A DNA stretch of 64,000 bases from Paracentrotus lividus (lineage: Eukaryota; Echinodermata; Echinoidea; Camarodonta; Echinidae): contig CALNVZ010003426.1 in NCBI GenBank assembly GCA_940671915.1, positions 14,523,298 through 14,587,297 of the forward strand, read 5' to 3'. Of the stretch, positions 1-10,817 are shown in pieces (position 1 is the first letter of the stretch; each line of letters starts with the position of its first letter). The translations under genes were made by a program, and so were the position numbers. The notes under the pieces were generated by a model. The model was not told the DNA's origin. It did no database searches and saw nothing but the letters and a program-made list of their open reading frames with translations.

Positions 1-180
1 CCTGACAAGTTGAAACATTCAATAGGCATATCTTATTAATTTAATCTGTTTGCTATTATGTTAGATGGTATCCCCAAGCGTATTCGGTTTAAAGTGCAAT
101 GTAAAAAATACCTCTTTAACAATCTTAGGTAATTAATGAGTTAAATTCTGAGTTGTTTCATACTTGTTGACCAGCCTATA

Positions 181-218
181 CGTGTGTGTGTTTTGTATTT
201 GTATTTGTGTGTGTGTGA

Positions 219-253
<35 letters not shown>

Positions 254-260
254 ATGTGAG
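181..260. repeat. (TG)n microsatellite
   Basis: Mostly alternating T and G with a few A and T interruptions. The His/Thr-rich reading on the opposite strand is only a translation of this repeat. Confidence 0.9.
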
Positions 261-359
261 TGTCTTTATGTGTGCATATTTACTTACCTTGTTTAATGTA
301 CATATCTGTAGTTTAGATCTCTGCATATTGTGTATTTTCCTTCATTATTTATACTTCTT

Positions 360-515
360 TTAGTGTAGGGCCCCACTCACAAGCTTTTCTTCTTAGGGGT
401 CCTAGAAGACCCTGTCATATGTTTATTGTATTTTACGTACCACCTGATCATTGACTAACGTTTTGTACTCATATGTCTGGTTTTTGAATAAATTAAACTG
501 GAAACTTGAACTTGA
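360..515 (+). mobile_element. Candidate non-LTR retrotransposon 3' end
   Basis: The segment has the look of a LINE 3' UTR: a short GC-richer stretch reading ...AGAAGACCCTGTCATATG..., then T-rich sequence, an AATAAA at 487-492 and a degenerate AACTTGAACTTGA tail. No reverse-transcriptase coding sequence is visible. The assignment is by resemblance only. It could instead be the 3' end of a host transcript. Confidence 0.35.
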
Positions 516-639
516 CACCTACCCACTGCACATCCACCCTCTTGGATAAGTACCCCCTAGAACATCTATCCGAGCACATCTACCCCCGGACATTCACCCC
601 ATTTGTCAGGTATTGACTTTCTCCTCCATTGACTTTATG

Positions 640-1580
640 TACAGAAGTTTAACAAAAGTGAAATTTTTTGTTGTTATTTTTTGTCCATTAGACTGTGAGT
701 TATTTAATGAAACTTCGCACATAGCTTCAACTGATCTCTAACTAACATAAGCTTAGACCAAATTAGGTATGCGAGAAGTCACTGAAACATGAAGAAGCCC
801 TAAACATTCCTCCCCGAAAAGAATTGTTATGTTTAATCAAAAAAAGAAATTAATCTCTATTCCATACATGAAAAAAAATTGCCTTTTCCGGTCTCACGTG
901 CTTACTGAAGCATGAATTCATAAATAAGTGACATTGGATCATTTACACATGCCCAAAGGTTATAAGTATAATAAAATAAATGTTATTGGGATGATTGTCA
1001 GTGAAAAAAAGTACTGCAATACCTGCTGATAAATTTAAAATGGACTATTTTTGTTTGTTTTATGCATTCATTCAACCGTAAATGAAGGGATATTGTTTGC
1101 AAAATCGAAAATATACATCCAAAAACAGGAATTCCATCATATATAATCAAATATACCACGTGAAATAAGCAAAAACAACAGTTTTTGTAATCATAACCCA
1201 GTGCTCACTCAGTCGTGTAATTTAACCGTGAACTCATTTTGTATGATAGGGCACAAATGTGACATCATTTTTGACAAGTATAGTGTTGAAAAATTTGGAT
1301 ATTGTTTCGAAATCAATTATTCAAAGTGATAATCGGCTTGTGAATTAAAAAAAAAAAAAATAATAGATATGAATTAAAAAAAAATTAAATGACACGTTTG
1401 AATTCAAACGTTGCTCACGAAAGCATGACATAATTTTTGTTCTTAAAAATCGCTCACATAATAGTTAATAAAAATTACCTACATGGACTTATAATTAGAT
1501 CTTTTCAACCCCTCCTGGTTTAAAAGTTATTGATATCTGAAATAGGGGAGGGGGGATTTTATTTTAGTGTTGTGTTTATA
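640..1580. repeat. Diverged copy of the 29.2-30.4 kb element
   Basis: Long stretches align by eye with 29530-30430, for example the repeated phrase TTCATTCAACCGTGAA and the end segment AAAAGTTATTGAT...AGGGGAGGGGGG...TTTATAT. This is the right half of the element whose TIRs lie at 26053 and 30431. The left half is not visible here. There is no credible ORF. Confidence 0.6.
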
Positions 1581-2914
1581 TCCACCGTTATATAGAATAT
1601 CAGGGTGTTCTTCAATTGGGTTTCTTTCTTGAGATTGAATGGAAATATCATTCCATACTGAATGCCACTCCTTTTCTTTGGATTTTTCCCATTTTCATAT
1701 GAAAAATGGCGTCAGAAAAATTTAACGAAAAATATTGAAATATATATTTTTTTTTTCAGACTAAAATCACATTACGATGATAAAGATTTTTTTTTTCTAC
1801 AACACTTTTTTTTTACAGTTGTAGTTAACAGCGGTTGTGTAAAGTTTTAAACAAGTTGTGTAATTTTTTTTTACACAGCGTTTTAACAGTGTAATTTTAT
1901 ACCCTAACCAACCTAAAAATCTACTTGATAAATTTCGTTATTTATTGGTGTAACCATTATTGAGGTCTTAATTTCTTTTCAAAGTAAATGCGATGTATAT
2001 TCCGAAGGTCTTGTTGTGATTATTATTTATCCCGACAGGTGCCATATGAATATTTCGCGTTCAAGATTGGGGTTTCTTGTTTGAATTCCTACCTCAGCAC
2101 ACTTCAAAATATATAATCATGAATCTCAATTTTGACCTTAATCAATAATTTCAATTAAAAACAGACTTTGCTTATAATTGTGATAAATGGGAAAAGGAGA
2201 TTGACCTTATGTAAAAATTTTTTTTTCACTTGGCTTACAAGGTTATAGTTAATTTTTTGAGCGTCATTTGAATATTTGTAATTAAATGCATTTGATCATA
2301 GGTAAGATTTTTACTATTCCAATTACAATACAAATATTGCTGGTAGATCTTTGTCATTAGCCCTGATTTTTTTTAATTAAAAAAATATATGTTTACTTGT
2401 CACCTTGTGTATTGTCTTTTTGGTTCAATGCACAGAAGTCATCTAAGAATCTCGGCTCTTCATCCTCTTTTCATTTACAACTATACAGTCTGTGTAAAAA
2501 AAAATGGTACAGTCGGGGAAAAAATCAATTAGGTGTGAAATCTTTTCATATAATGTGTGTTTGTGTGACCAAATTAAGGCAAAAGATTTTTTTTGCTGAG
2601 ATGCTGCTTTGTTCCTGTATAATTTGCGTTCGTAAAATACAAAAGGCTTATGCTAAGTGTTTGTGCGACGAGGAACAAATCGAATTACGCACTTCTATTG
2701 TTCTGGAGCGGAATTCAGGGTCATTATGCGAAAGATCGTACACCAAAGGCATGGGACGGCGTGCGAAAAATGGATTCTTAATTGTAGAAAATTAGTATAT
2801 CTCAAAAATACTGCCCAAAGTGATGAATAAAATTGCGAGAAAGATGGATATCTGCTTTATTAGAATATAACAATACACTTTTGATTTACTTCCACTATAA
2901 ATGTTTCCAACTGT

Positions 2915-3048
2915 ACATTTTTTGAAGACTTGTATAGTCTGGTCCACGCACTCTACACTCTCTCAGTAATCGAGCTTTATCTGTCCTTGCTTCATAAACT
3001 CTGGAACAATCTTCCCATCGCAATACGAAATGCAACCACATAATGTTG

Positions 3049-3049
<1 letters not shown>
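2915..3049 (+). mobile_element. LINE ORF2 C-terminal remnant
   Basis: The DNA aligns with the better-preserved remnant at 4819-4917, including the segment that reads KLWNNLPIAI, the usual extreme C-terminus of CR1/L2/Jockey-type reverse transcriptases. It is out of frame upstream. It runs directly into a long (ATT)n tract, the normal 3' tail of such elements. It is dead. Confidence 0.65.
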
Positions 3050-3102
<53 letters not shown>

Positions 3103-3157
3103 TTCATTATTATCATCATTATTATTATTATTATTATTATTATTTTCATTATTATTA

Positions 3158-3199
<42 letters not shown>

Positions 3200-3271
3200 T
3201 TATTATTATTATTATTTTCATTATTATCATCATTATTATTATTATTTTTATTATTATTTTCATTATTATTA

Positions 3272-3355
<84 letters not shown>
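3050..3355. repeat. Long (ATT)n tract, LINE tail
   Basis: About 305 bp of ATT trinucleotides with scattered TTC and ATC variants that recur in short higher-order groups. The poly-Ile and poly-Tyr ORFs in this tract are translation artefacts. Confidence 0.95.
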
Positions 3356-3356
<1 letters not shown>

Positions 3357-3389
3357 GTCAGAAACTGGATAGTTAAAAAACATAAAAAT

Positions 3390-3860
3390 AAAAAGAAGAA
3401 AAAAAGAAGAGATAGATACATGTGTCCTGGTTAAAGTGCCCTATTCCAATTTTGGAAAGTAAAAAAAAAGAAAAAAAAAAAGGCAACTGAAATACCATTA
3501 AACTTAAAAATTAACGGTCGTAAAACAACTGATTGAAAATAAAAAATGTAAAGAGGAATAAAAAGGAATGCTGTGTTACTTTTTTGCTATTAACATTATT
3601 GATATGTCTTTTTTTTTTTAAATTCAAATCTTGAATATACAAATTATTGACGAAAGCTTGGTGGCAATTTAAAAGTTTTATCTCACATTTTTTTTCTTAA
3701 ATTACAGCATTTCCTCAGGATGTCTTCCGTTCAACTTGACAATAACCTTTTCATGGTTCATGTAAACTATTTAATTGATAAACTTTGAGGGACTCGTATG
3801 ACAGCTTGTGACGTTCTGTTACTAATCTATGGTATATCGGCTTAATAAAACACACAATCA
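3390..3860. repeat. Diverged relative of the 14.5 and 16.6 kb units
   Basis: It aligns with the beginnings of the tandem units at 14510-14880 and 16580-16970, for instance GGCAACT, AAACAAC, ATTACAG.ATTTC.TCAGGATGTCTT and TGGTTC.TGTAAA.TATTTAA. The homology fades before the TATA box of those units, so this copy has no visible first exon or ORF. Confidence 0.6.
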
Positions 3861-3939
3861 CGTAGAGCTCCCTTACTAAAAACACCCCTGTATACGGTGT
3901 GACTTAGCATTTTAACTTTATTAAGTTTCTATTTTGTAA

Positions 3940-4093
3940 TTGTTGTTTGTTTGTTTGTTTGTTTTTTTTTCTATATAGATATATTTGTTTTGCTGTACAT
4001 TGTATTATTATGGGACCCCTTTGAAAATCAGCTTTGCTGAAAGGGCAATCCCCCTTTTTAACAGGAAATAAATAAATAAAAAAAAAAAAAAAA
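3940..4093 (+). mobile_element. Candidate non-LTR retrotransposon 3' end with A-rich tail
   Basis: The motif CTTTGCTGAAAGGGCAATCC followed by a short T-rich stretch and GGAAATAAATAAATAAAA(A)n looks like the 3' UTR and tail of a LINE. No coding part is attached. Confidence 0.5.
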
Positions 4094-4818
4094 TCCAAGT
4101 AAGTGAATGCTACCAGTATTTATATATAAGGTCGGTATAAGTAATTTTAGTTCTGATGCATTTTCCCCTTATTTTGTAAACATCGGAAATATTTTTCAGG
4201 GAAGTACATGTATAAAAATTGCATGCCCTATTACACCTAGGAATCTACTTTATGAATTTTGTTATTTATTGTTGTAACAATTACTGTGGTCTTAACACCG
4301 TTTTAAAGTAAAATATTTTATACAATATATATTTTAAAGAGCTTTTTGCGATTATTATACATTACGACGTGTGCCATATGAATATTTCACCTTCAAGCTT
4401 GAGGATTCTTATTTGATGCTAAAATTCCTACTTCAGCACATCTCGTAATACAAATTCATGAACCTTCAACTTGTCCTTAATCAATAATTTTAATAAAAAC
4501 AGATTTTGCTTATAATTGTGATCAATGGGAAAAGGAGATTGACCTTATATGAAAACAAAGTTATAGTTCATTGCTATCATAGATTATTTGAGCGTCATTT
4601 GAATATTTGTAATTATATGCATTTGATCATAATTAAGATCATTACTATTCCAACTGAAATACAAATATTGCTGGTAGATTTTTTCCATCGGCCCTGATTT
4701 TTGAAATTAGAAAAATATTTATTTACTTGTCACCTTGTGTATTGTTTTTGTTTTTTGTTTTTTGGTTCAAAGTACAGAAGTCATCTTTGAATCTCGGCTC
4801 TTCATCCTATTTTTATTT

Positions 4819-5199
4819 AAACTAGCTCCTGGTCCCCGCACTCACACTCGCTACGGTGATCGAGCTTTCTCCGTTCCTGCCCCTAAACTCTGGAACAATC
4901 TCCCCATCGCAATGTGAAATGCACCCACAGTTAAAACCTTTGAAAGTACCTAAAATGTATCTATTTAATGTATTCAACTTCAAATGTACACTCACCTGCA
5001 GTTTAGTAATTTATTTATGTTCAAGTACGCAGGCAAGTATAGCCACTTCATTATTGATGTTAATATGCTACTTTTCAGTTAAGATTTATGTTACTCTTTA
5101 ATTTTGCCATATTACTGGTCGTCCATATTTTCTTGTGGCGCTTTGAAACCGGATGTATAAAATGCTAACAAAATGTTGACTATTATTATTATTATTAAT
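4819..5199 (+). mobile_element. LINE ORF2 C-terminus and 3' tail
   Basis: One frame over 4819-4917 reads KLAPGPRTHTRYGDRAF followed by SVPAPKLWNNLPIA. This is the conserved C-terminal signature (R-x-R-YGDRAFS-x-x-x-P-x-LWN-x-LP) of CR1/L2/Jockey-like non-LTR reverse transcriptases. The next segment, in a shifted and stop-interrupted frame, matches the usual TFKxxLKTYLF end. A GGCGCTTTGAAA...GGATGTATAAAATGC 3' UTR and an (ATT)n tail at 5181-5199 follow. The copy is 5'-truncated and decayed. Confidence 0.75.
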
Positions 5200-5225
5200 A
5201 TTTAAGTCACTGGATAGTTAAATGA

Positions 5226-6011
5226 AGAGCTTGATTCCATCAGGCGCTAAATCCACTATTGACCAAAGTGGATTTCATAGGATGAAATACGTGCATCTTA
5301 GGCATAGGAATGAAATACAGCCTATCGGACAAAAATTTGAAGATTGAAAGAAATTGGTCACAAATATGTGTTTTATTCCAAAAGGAGCTAAATCCAAAAC
5401 GGTTTTATTCCAAAAGGCGCTTAATCCACTATGGCATTTAGGATTTGTTTATTTACCCACTTTACCTAACAATATACAATCAAATCTTTTAGCACATGTT
5501 GTGGCTACTAGTATCCAGCATCAGTGCAAAATTTTGAAATAATTAGCATAGTTTTTATTTTTAATGAATGTTTTTGGATATAGCTCATTTTGGAATAAAA
5601 CATCGAAATTCCCGGTCTTGAGATAAGATAAGAAATTTTATATATTTTTTTAATTCTCAAATTTTAAACATCAGAAAAAAAGTAACTATACTCAGTTTGG
5701 TAGCAATATTAATGTGCTTCGTGTTGAATGTAATTCATTTATAGGCTTTAAATGTACACAAATTGACAGTTGACTGATGTTTTATTCTAAAAGGAGCTAA
5801 ATCCATGAAAATTGAAATTATAAAAATATGTTGAAAATTGAAATTAATAGCTAGATTTTTAAAAACATGATTTAATCAATCGAATACGATAGCATATTCA
5901 TATAAATCAAAATAAAGCTACAATGGATAAGAGAAAATGGTAAATTGAAAAACCTTGATTTACCCTAAAACACTAAAAGTGGATTTAGCGCCTTTTGGAA
6001 TTAGATTCTTC
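5226..6011. mobile_element. TIR element of the 'GGCGCTAAATCCACT' family
   Basis: The ends are imperfect inverted repeats: GATTCCATCAGGCGCTAAAT on the left, and AGTGGATTTAGCGCCTTTTG on the right, the reverse complement of the same motif. Further internal copies of the motif start near 5369, 5403 and 5780. The element sits inside duplication copy X2 and is absent from X1. There is no transposase ORF, so it is non-autonomous. A solitary related motif is at about 33135. Confidence 0.65.
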
Positions 6012-8898
6012 AAATAATGAAAAAAAGAGATCCATAAATATTTTCTGGTTAAAGTGCCCAATTCCAATATTGAAAATTTTCAACAGCCTTCATGAGATAT
6101 AATAATTTGAGACTGAATTGACAAATTGCAAAAATAAGTTTAGTCGTAATAAGAGAGATCCACATCGACTGTATGTGGAGGGGCGCTAAAATCGATCTTC
6201 AACATAGGGCGCTAAACTGATCTAAAACTTAGGGCAAAATTGATCTTAATTAGGGGGGGGGGTATTGGGGTTTGACAGACGTGTATCAATCAAATATGAT
6301 TATTACGTCTGGGACGACCTTTAACGTCACTATCCGAGAGAGTGACTGGGTTTCGAAGCAGGGTCCCTCCCCCCCTCTATGTCATTTGTTAGGCTGATCA
6401 AGAGCCATGAAGGGGTACTTGATGGGGGCGGCGGTAATTTTAATTTGATTTTTGAAATGGGCAGGGGAGCGGGGGGGGGGGGGTAAGAGAAACCTCATGA
6501 GCAGTGTGTTTCTGAGTAGGGTTGGATATAGTTTATTATGAACAAAAAATTGGGCGTTTAAAATCTGAAAACAGGTGAGTGAGTTTCTGATTTTATTGGA
6601 TAAGTTTTCAAACACCCTCTCCCCACGGCGCCATAGATTATAACAAAATGGGATGTGTTAGTTCAATACGCAAGGCGTCACTGCAATGTTTGCAGTTTAA
6701 AACAAATAGAGAATTTACATACATAGATACGGGAGGGGCTTGAGGTGCCGCCGCTCGGTAAAAATGAAAGTCCCCCGCCACCCGACGACAAAAAAATAAA
6801 TAAATATAAAAATGTTGGGTAGCTTTTTCCATCCCGCATGAATGTTTTATTGAAATTTTCTTCTTGAAACTTATTAGGGTTTGTTGTGTTTTGGTGTCAG
6901 ACAGTCATAGATCCAGGGGAAAGGGGCGCCCTGAATAACAAAAAAACAATGAAAAAGTGCCCTAGAATGGGTGATACCGACCGCCACCCTACATGTAACT
7001 CACATGTAACTTAAATGTTTTAGTACACACACGCAGTTTGATGAAAAGGAATACATTAGAAAAGTGCCATACATTATTTTTGCTGTCACTTTTATTTCTG
7101 TTTAACAATTGTGATGTTCATACCTTTGTTTTCAAGGAGCAATGCCATTATCTTATTGGCAAACGATCTAGACTAGTTCGCGATTTGGTCTCGAGAGTCC
7201 GTGGAGATGTCTTCTGAGTCTCCGGAGAGGTGCGGGGATATTGATTTTAAAAGCTTTCCGTTGCTGAGCTGCAAGCAACCTGACATCGCCGATACTCTTT
7301 GTATACAACTATACACATATCGGTCGCAACTAGTTCGCGACCCCAGTCTCTGTAGGCTTGCAGATGTCGCCGTGACATCTTCTGGGTCTCCAGGGAATCC
7401 CCCCCCCAAAAAAAAAATCAAACATCTCTGGCATTTTCAAAGTCTTTAATTGATTTTTGGGGCAGATTTGAGGGTTGTGCAGAATTTACTCAGCAAATAT
7501 ACAAAGCGAGCGCGAAGCGCGAGCGGAAATGTTTGAGGTTAAATGAAACCGAATCTTGCATAATAAAAAAATAAAATATGCATTGATTACCAATGAATTT
7601 AACAACATGCCGTTACCAGTAGCCTAGGTATGTTCAAATTTTTATTTCATTTAATCCTATAAGGCCTATTTAAATCTAAGCGAGCAAGACGCGCAAGCTA
7701 AAAAAAACAAAACAAACAAACAAAACACAAAAAAAACAAAACAAACAAAAAAAAACAAAAACAAAAAAACAACCAATTTGGGGCCTGAGCCCGATTTCGT
7801 CTCACAAATCTAAATACCATGCGAGCAGAAGTTTTTAGCTAAATGAACAGATTCTTGCAATATAAGAATCATGATAATGCTCAATTATTAACGAAGGTTA
7901 ACAAACAACACGTGGGACCGAAGGGAATGGGATGGGGAGGGAGGGTTAATTCTGCAGAATATATCAGGGCGCAGATCCAAGAAAATTTGAACTCTTTTCG
8001 TGGCCAATTGTCTGGGACAAAAGCGGCTCTATTATGTTTATGCATGGGTTACGCCTGTAAGTTCATTGTGTGACTCTGGTCTGCGTCGCTACTGTTATAG
8101 CGAGAAACTGCATACACCTCTAGTAGATAAAAGTAATTAAGCTAATTTATTTTATGTCAAAGATTTGTGTACTCTGCATATTTTTTCAATTATAAGTATA
8201 AATATAATTAAAATAGGCTTAACATACATTAAAATATAATAAAAGCAAATAATGGAGACTATGCATTTTACGCCAAGTTTTTTATTCATTTCTTCTCCAT
8301 TTTTTTAAAGGACCTCCGTCTTCGGCAGGAGTATAATTTACAAAAATTATATTCCTGATGAAGACGCAGGTCCGTCGAAAATTCTGACATGAAATGAATA
8401 AAGAACTTGGTGTAATGCATTATCCCGACTATTTGCTTTTTTGTTTTGATGATGCCAATATGTGAAACTCTATGTTGCTTAATAATAATAGATAATATAA
8501 ATAATAATCTGGATTTTAATAATGAATAATAATAATGATAATAAAAAATAATAAAAATATAAGCGCGAGCGAAATTGTAGAGTTCCGTGGACATGATGGA
8601 AGAAACACCAGTGTGGAAAGCCCATTTCAGCTTTAAAAAAATACATATCACCCGCGTAAATTCGGGAAGGGGGTGATTGTACATGCCATCCCCATCTTTT
8701 TAATTGAGGGATGCACCCCCCCCCGGTGTCTACGCCCCTGTTCGGGATTCATGAATTATGATCTCTCAAATTCGAGATTAGATTTAAATGTGAATCATTT
8801 GATAAATATGTAATTAGGATTTCTCAAGGATGTAAATCTTAATTTTTCATGTAAACCAAAAACTACATTCATTAAAAAATATCCGCAACTAATGTGGA

Positions 8899-9288
8899 AG
8901 CTAATTTCGCGGAGATGGATTTGAGACGGAATTGGGACTACTTTTAGACTTGTTAGACGAGTGTGAGACGTTTTGAAACTTGTCGCGGAGACGTCTCCGA
9001 TACTCTTTTCCCGTCGCGGAGAAGCCTCCTATAATTTTTTTTTTTTTTTTTTTTTTATATTGTCGCGGCGACGTCTCTTGCGACGCAGAGGCGGATCCGG
9101 GGGTGGGGGTGGGGGGGGGGGGAGGACGCGCCCCTATAATTTGAAAACCACTCATTGACCGTACATTTTAACCGAAATTTGGAGCCCCCCCCCTCCAGTA
9201 ATCCTGACCCGTCACTACTGAGAAGGATTAGGGACGTCTTTAGACATAGTCCCAATCAGTCTCAAACCCGCCTCCGCGAAATGAGATG
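8899..9288. mobile_element. Foldback/MITE-like element
   Basis: The left end (AATTTCGCGGAGATGGATTT...GAGACGGAATTGGGAC) and the reverse complement of the right end (CATTTCGCGGAGGCGGGTTT...GAGACTGATTGGGAC) form an imperfect TIR of about 35 bp. The middle contains a poly-T run and a poly-G segment. A second copy lies at about 13541-13930 in block B. Confidence 0.55.
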
Positions 9289-9427
9289 CCACCATTATTC
9301 GCCATGCTAGTGCCTATGGTATTAACCACAACTAAATTAATTCATGTTGTATAATTCAGCTTACAAAATGTTTCATTGATGTTGAAAAACATTCTGATAA
9401 AAGAAAATACGATATGAGAAAAATGGC

Positions 9428-9790
9428 CTCGTGGACGTAGGACTCGTTGGAAATACTCGGCCTCGTGGGACGTAGGACTCGTGGGACGCTAGGTCTCGTG
9501 GGACGTAGGACTCGTGGGACGTAAGGTCTCGTGGGACGTAGGACTCGTGGGAACGTAGGTCTCGTGGGACGTAGGACTCGTGGGAAAATACTCAGCCTCG
9601 TGGGACGTAGGACTCGTTGGGACGTAGGTCTCGTGGGACGTAGACTCGTGGGACGTAGGACTCGTGGACGTAGGTCTCGTGGGACGTAGGACTCGTGGGA
9701 CGTAGGACTCGTGGGAAAAATACTCGGCCTCGTGGGACGTAGGACTCGTGGGACGTAGGTCTCGTGGGAACGTAGGACTCGTGGGAAAAT
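9428..9790. repeat. Minisatellite CTCGTGGGACGTAGGA, array 1
   Basis: Tandem 16-bp units alternate between ...GTAGGACT and ...GTAGGTCT, giving a 32-bp dimer. Spacers reading GGAAAATACTCGGC interrupt at intervals, a second level of order. The array runs into the N gap at 9791. Confidence 0.95.
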
Positions 9791-9815
9791 NNNNNNNNNN
9801 NNNNNNNNNNNNNNN
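9791..9815. other. Assembly gap (25 N)
   Basis: Fixed-size run of N inside the minisatellite. Orientation of the repeat flips across it. Confidence 1.
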
Positions 9816-9837
9816 CCGTGTTGGGTTATTTTAAATC

Positions 9838-10232
9838 ACATGAGTCCACGGGGTCTTCCCATGAGTCCCTCGGTCGCCACGAGTCCTACGTCCCACGAGA
9901 CCCGTCGGTCCACGAGTCCTACGTCCCACGAGGCCGAATATTTGCCGCCAACGAGTCCTACGTCCAACGAGCTTACGTCACGAGTCCTACGTCCCAGCGA
10001 GGCGAGTAGTTTTCCGGCACGAGTCACGTCCCACGAGTCCTACGTCCCACGAGACCTACGTCCACGAGACCTACGTCCACGTAGACCACGTCCCACGAGT
10101 CCTAAACGTCCCACGAGGCCGAGTATTTTCCCACGAGTCCTACGTCCCGTCCCACGAGTCCTCTACGTCCCACGAGACCTTACGTCCACGAGTCCTACGG
10201 TCCCCACGAGTCCCTCGGTCCCACGAGCGAGA
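9838..10232. repeat. Minisatellite in inverted orientation
   Basis: The same units as array 1 read as the reverse complement (TCCTACGTCCCACGAG). The flanks are inverted as well: the left side resembles the reverse complement of the array end seen at 14480-14515, and the right side (GATTTTCTCATATCG) the reverse complement of the array start seen at about 14055. It is a whole inverted array, somewhat degenerate. The Ser/Pro/Arg-rich ORFs here are repeat translations. Confidence 0.85.
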
Positions 10233-10282
10233 TTTTCTCATATCGCAATTTTAATAAATTATGATGTTGGCTGGTCAAAATG

Positions 10283-10810
10283 ACTAAATTTATGATGGAA
10301 ATGTCTAATGTATACTAGATTCTGATTTGTAAGTTTGATTAGTACATACGGGCATTGGGTGCTGAAGGTTTTGTAATCGGGGAAATATTAGATTTAATAT
10401 GAGTAGCTATATGCTATTTGATGGGTTCCGGGGCACTGGCCCTCGGATGGGAAATTGAGGGGGGGGCGCCACATAAGGGTTAATAAAGATAGAGAAGATG
10501 TGATGAGAAGATGAGAGAGAATGAGGAAGGAGAAGGAGGTGGGTGGGGAGTAAAAGACAAAGAGGAAAAAGATAGACAAAGAACCAAAAAAAAAGGGGGG
10601 GGGGAAGGAGAAGCCGAGAGAGAGAAGAGATAGAGAATAATAATGTTTTAAAAATAAAAAAAATTATACTGGCGTCAATTAGACGTTTTTAGGGTTCAAA
10701 ATAAACGTGGTTGGGCCGCCATAATTTAATCAAAATCCGTGGGGCATCAAATTAACCTTAAATAAAGATGGCTCGAGAAACTGATGCGGTTGCTCAATGA
10801 TTTTAAATTA
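10283..10810. other. Spacer between duplicated blocks
   Basis: Single-copy within the window. It includes a purine-rich stretch at about 10465-10640 (GAGAAGATGTGATGAGAAGA style). No gene is seen. Confidence 0.5.
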
Positions 10811-10817
10811 GTGGGTA

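Larger units (their letters stand above)
1905..3460. repeat. Old duplication, copy X1
   Basis: The order of landmarks is the same as in 4225-6075: a shared 0.6 kb AT-rich block (TTATTTATTG, GTGCCATATGAATATTTC), a LINE C-terminal remnant, an (ATT)n tail, the phrase ACTGGATAGTTAAA and GGTTAAAGTGCCC. Divergence is substantial, so the duplication is old. Relative to X2, X1 has about 0.35 kb of extra sequence at 2500-2880 and a much longer ATT tract. Confidence 0.65.
4225..6075. repeat. Old duplication, copy X2
   Basis: Partner of X1 at 1905-3460. Shared blocks are 4225-4930, the (ATT)n joint near 5181-5199, ACTGGATAGTTAAA at about 5210 and 6015-6070. The collinearity is broken by the TIR element at 5226-6011, which X1 lacks at the same joint. 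Confidence 0.65.
6160..9790. repeat. 3.6 kb duplicated block, copy A
   Basis: It begins at CCACATCGACTGTATG and matches 10818-14500 along its whole length. The differences are mainly single-base gains and losses, many in homopolymers. It carries transposon-like pieces (a GCGAGCGCGAAGCGCGAGC motif near 7507, poly-G and poly-C runs, a foldback at 8899-9288) and ends in the 16-bp minisatellite. No ORF in it looks genuine, and the reading frames differ between the two copies. Confidence 0.85.

Noticed and set aside
2895..3383. Poly-Ile and poly-Tyr ORFs
   Set aside because: They are translations of the (ATT)n tract.
9818..10283. Ser/Pro/Arg-rich ORFs over the minisatellite (also 14130-14546)
   Set aside because: Translations of the 16-bp repeat. 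The frame changes with every indel.
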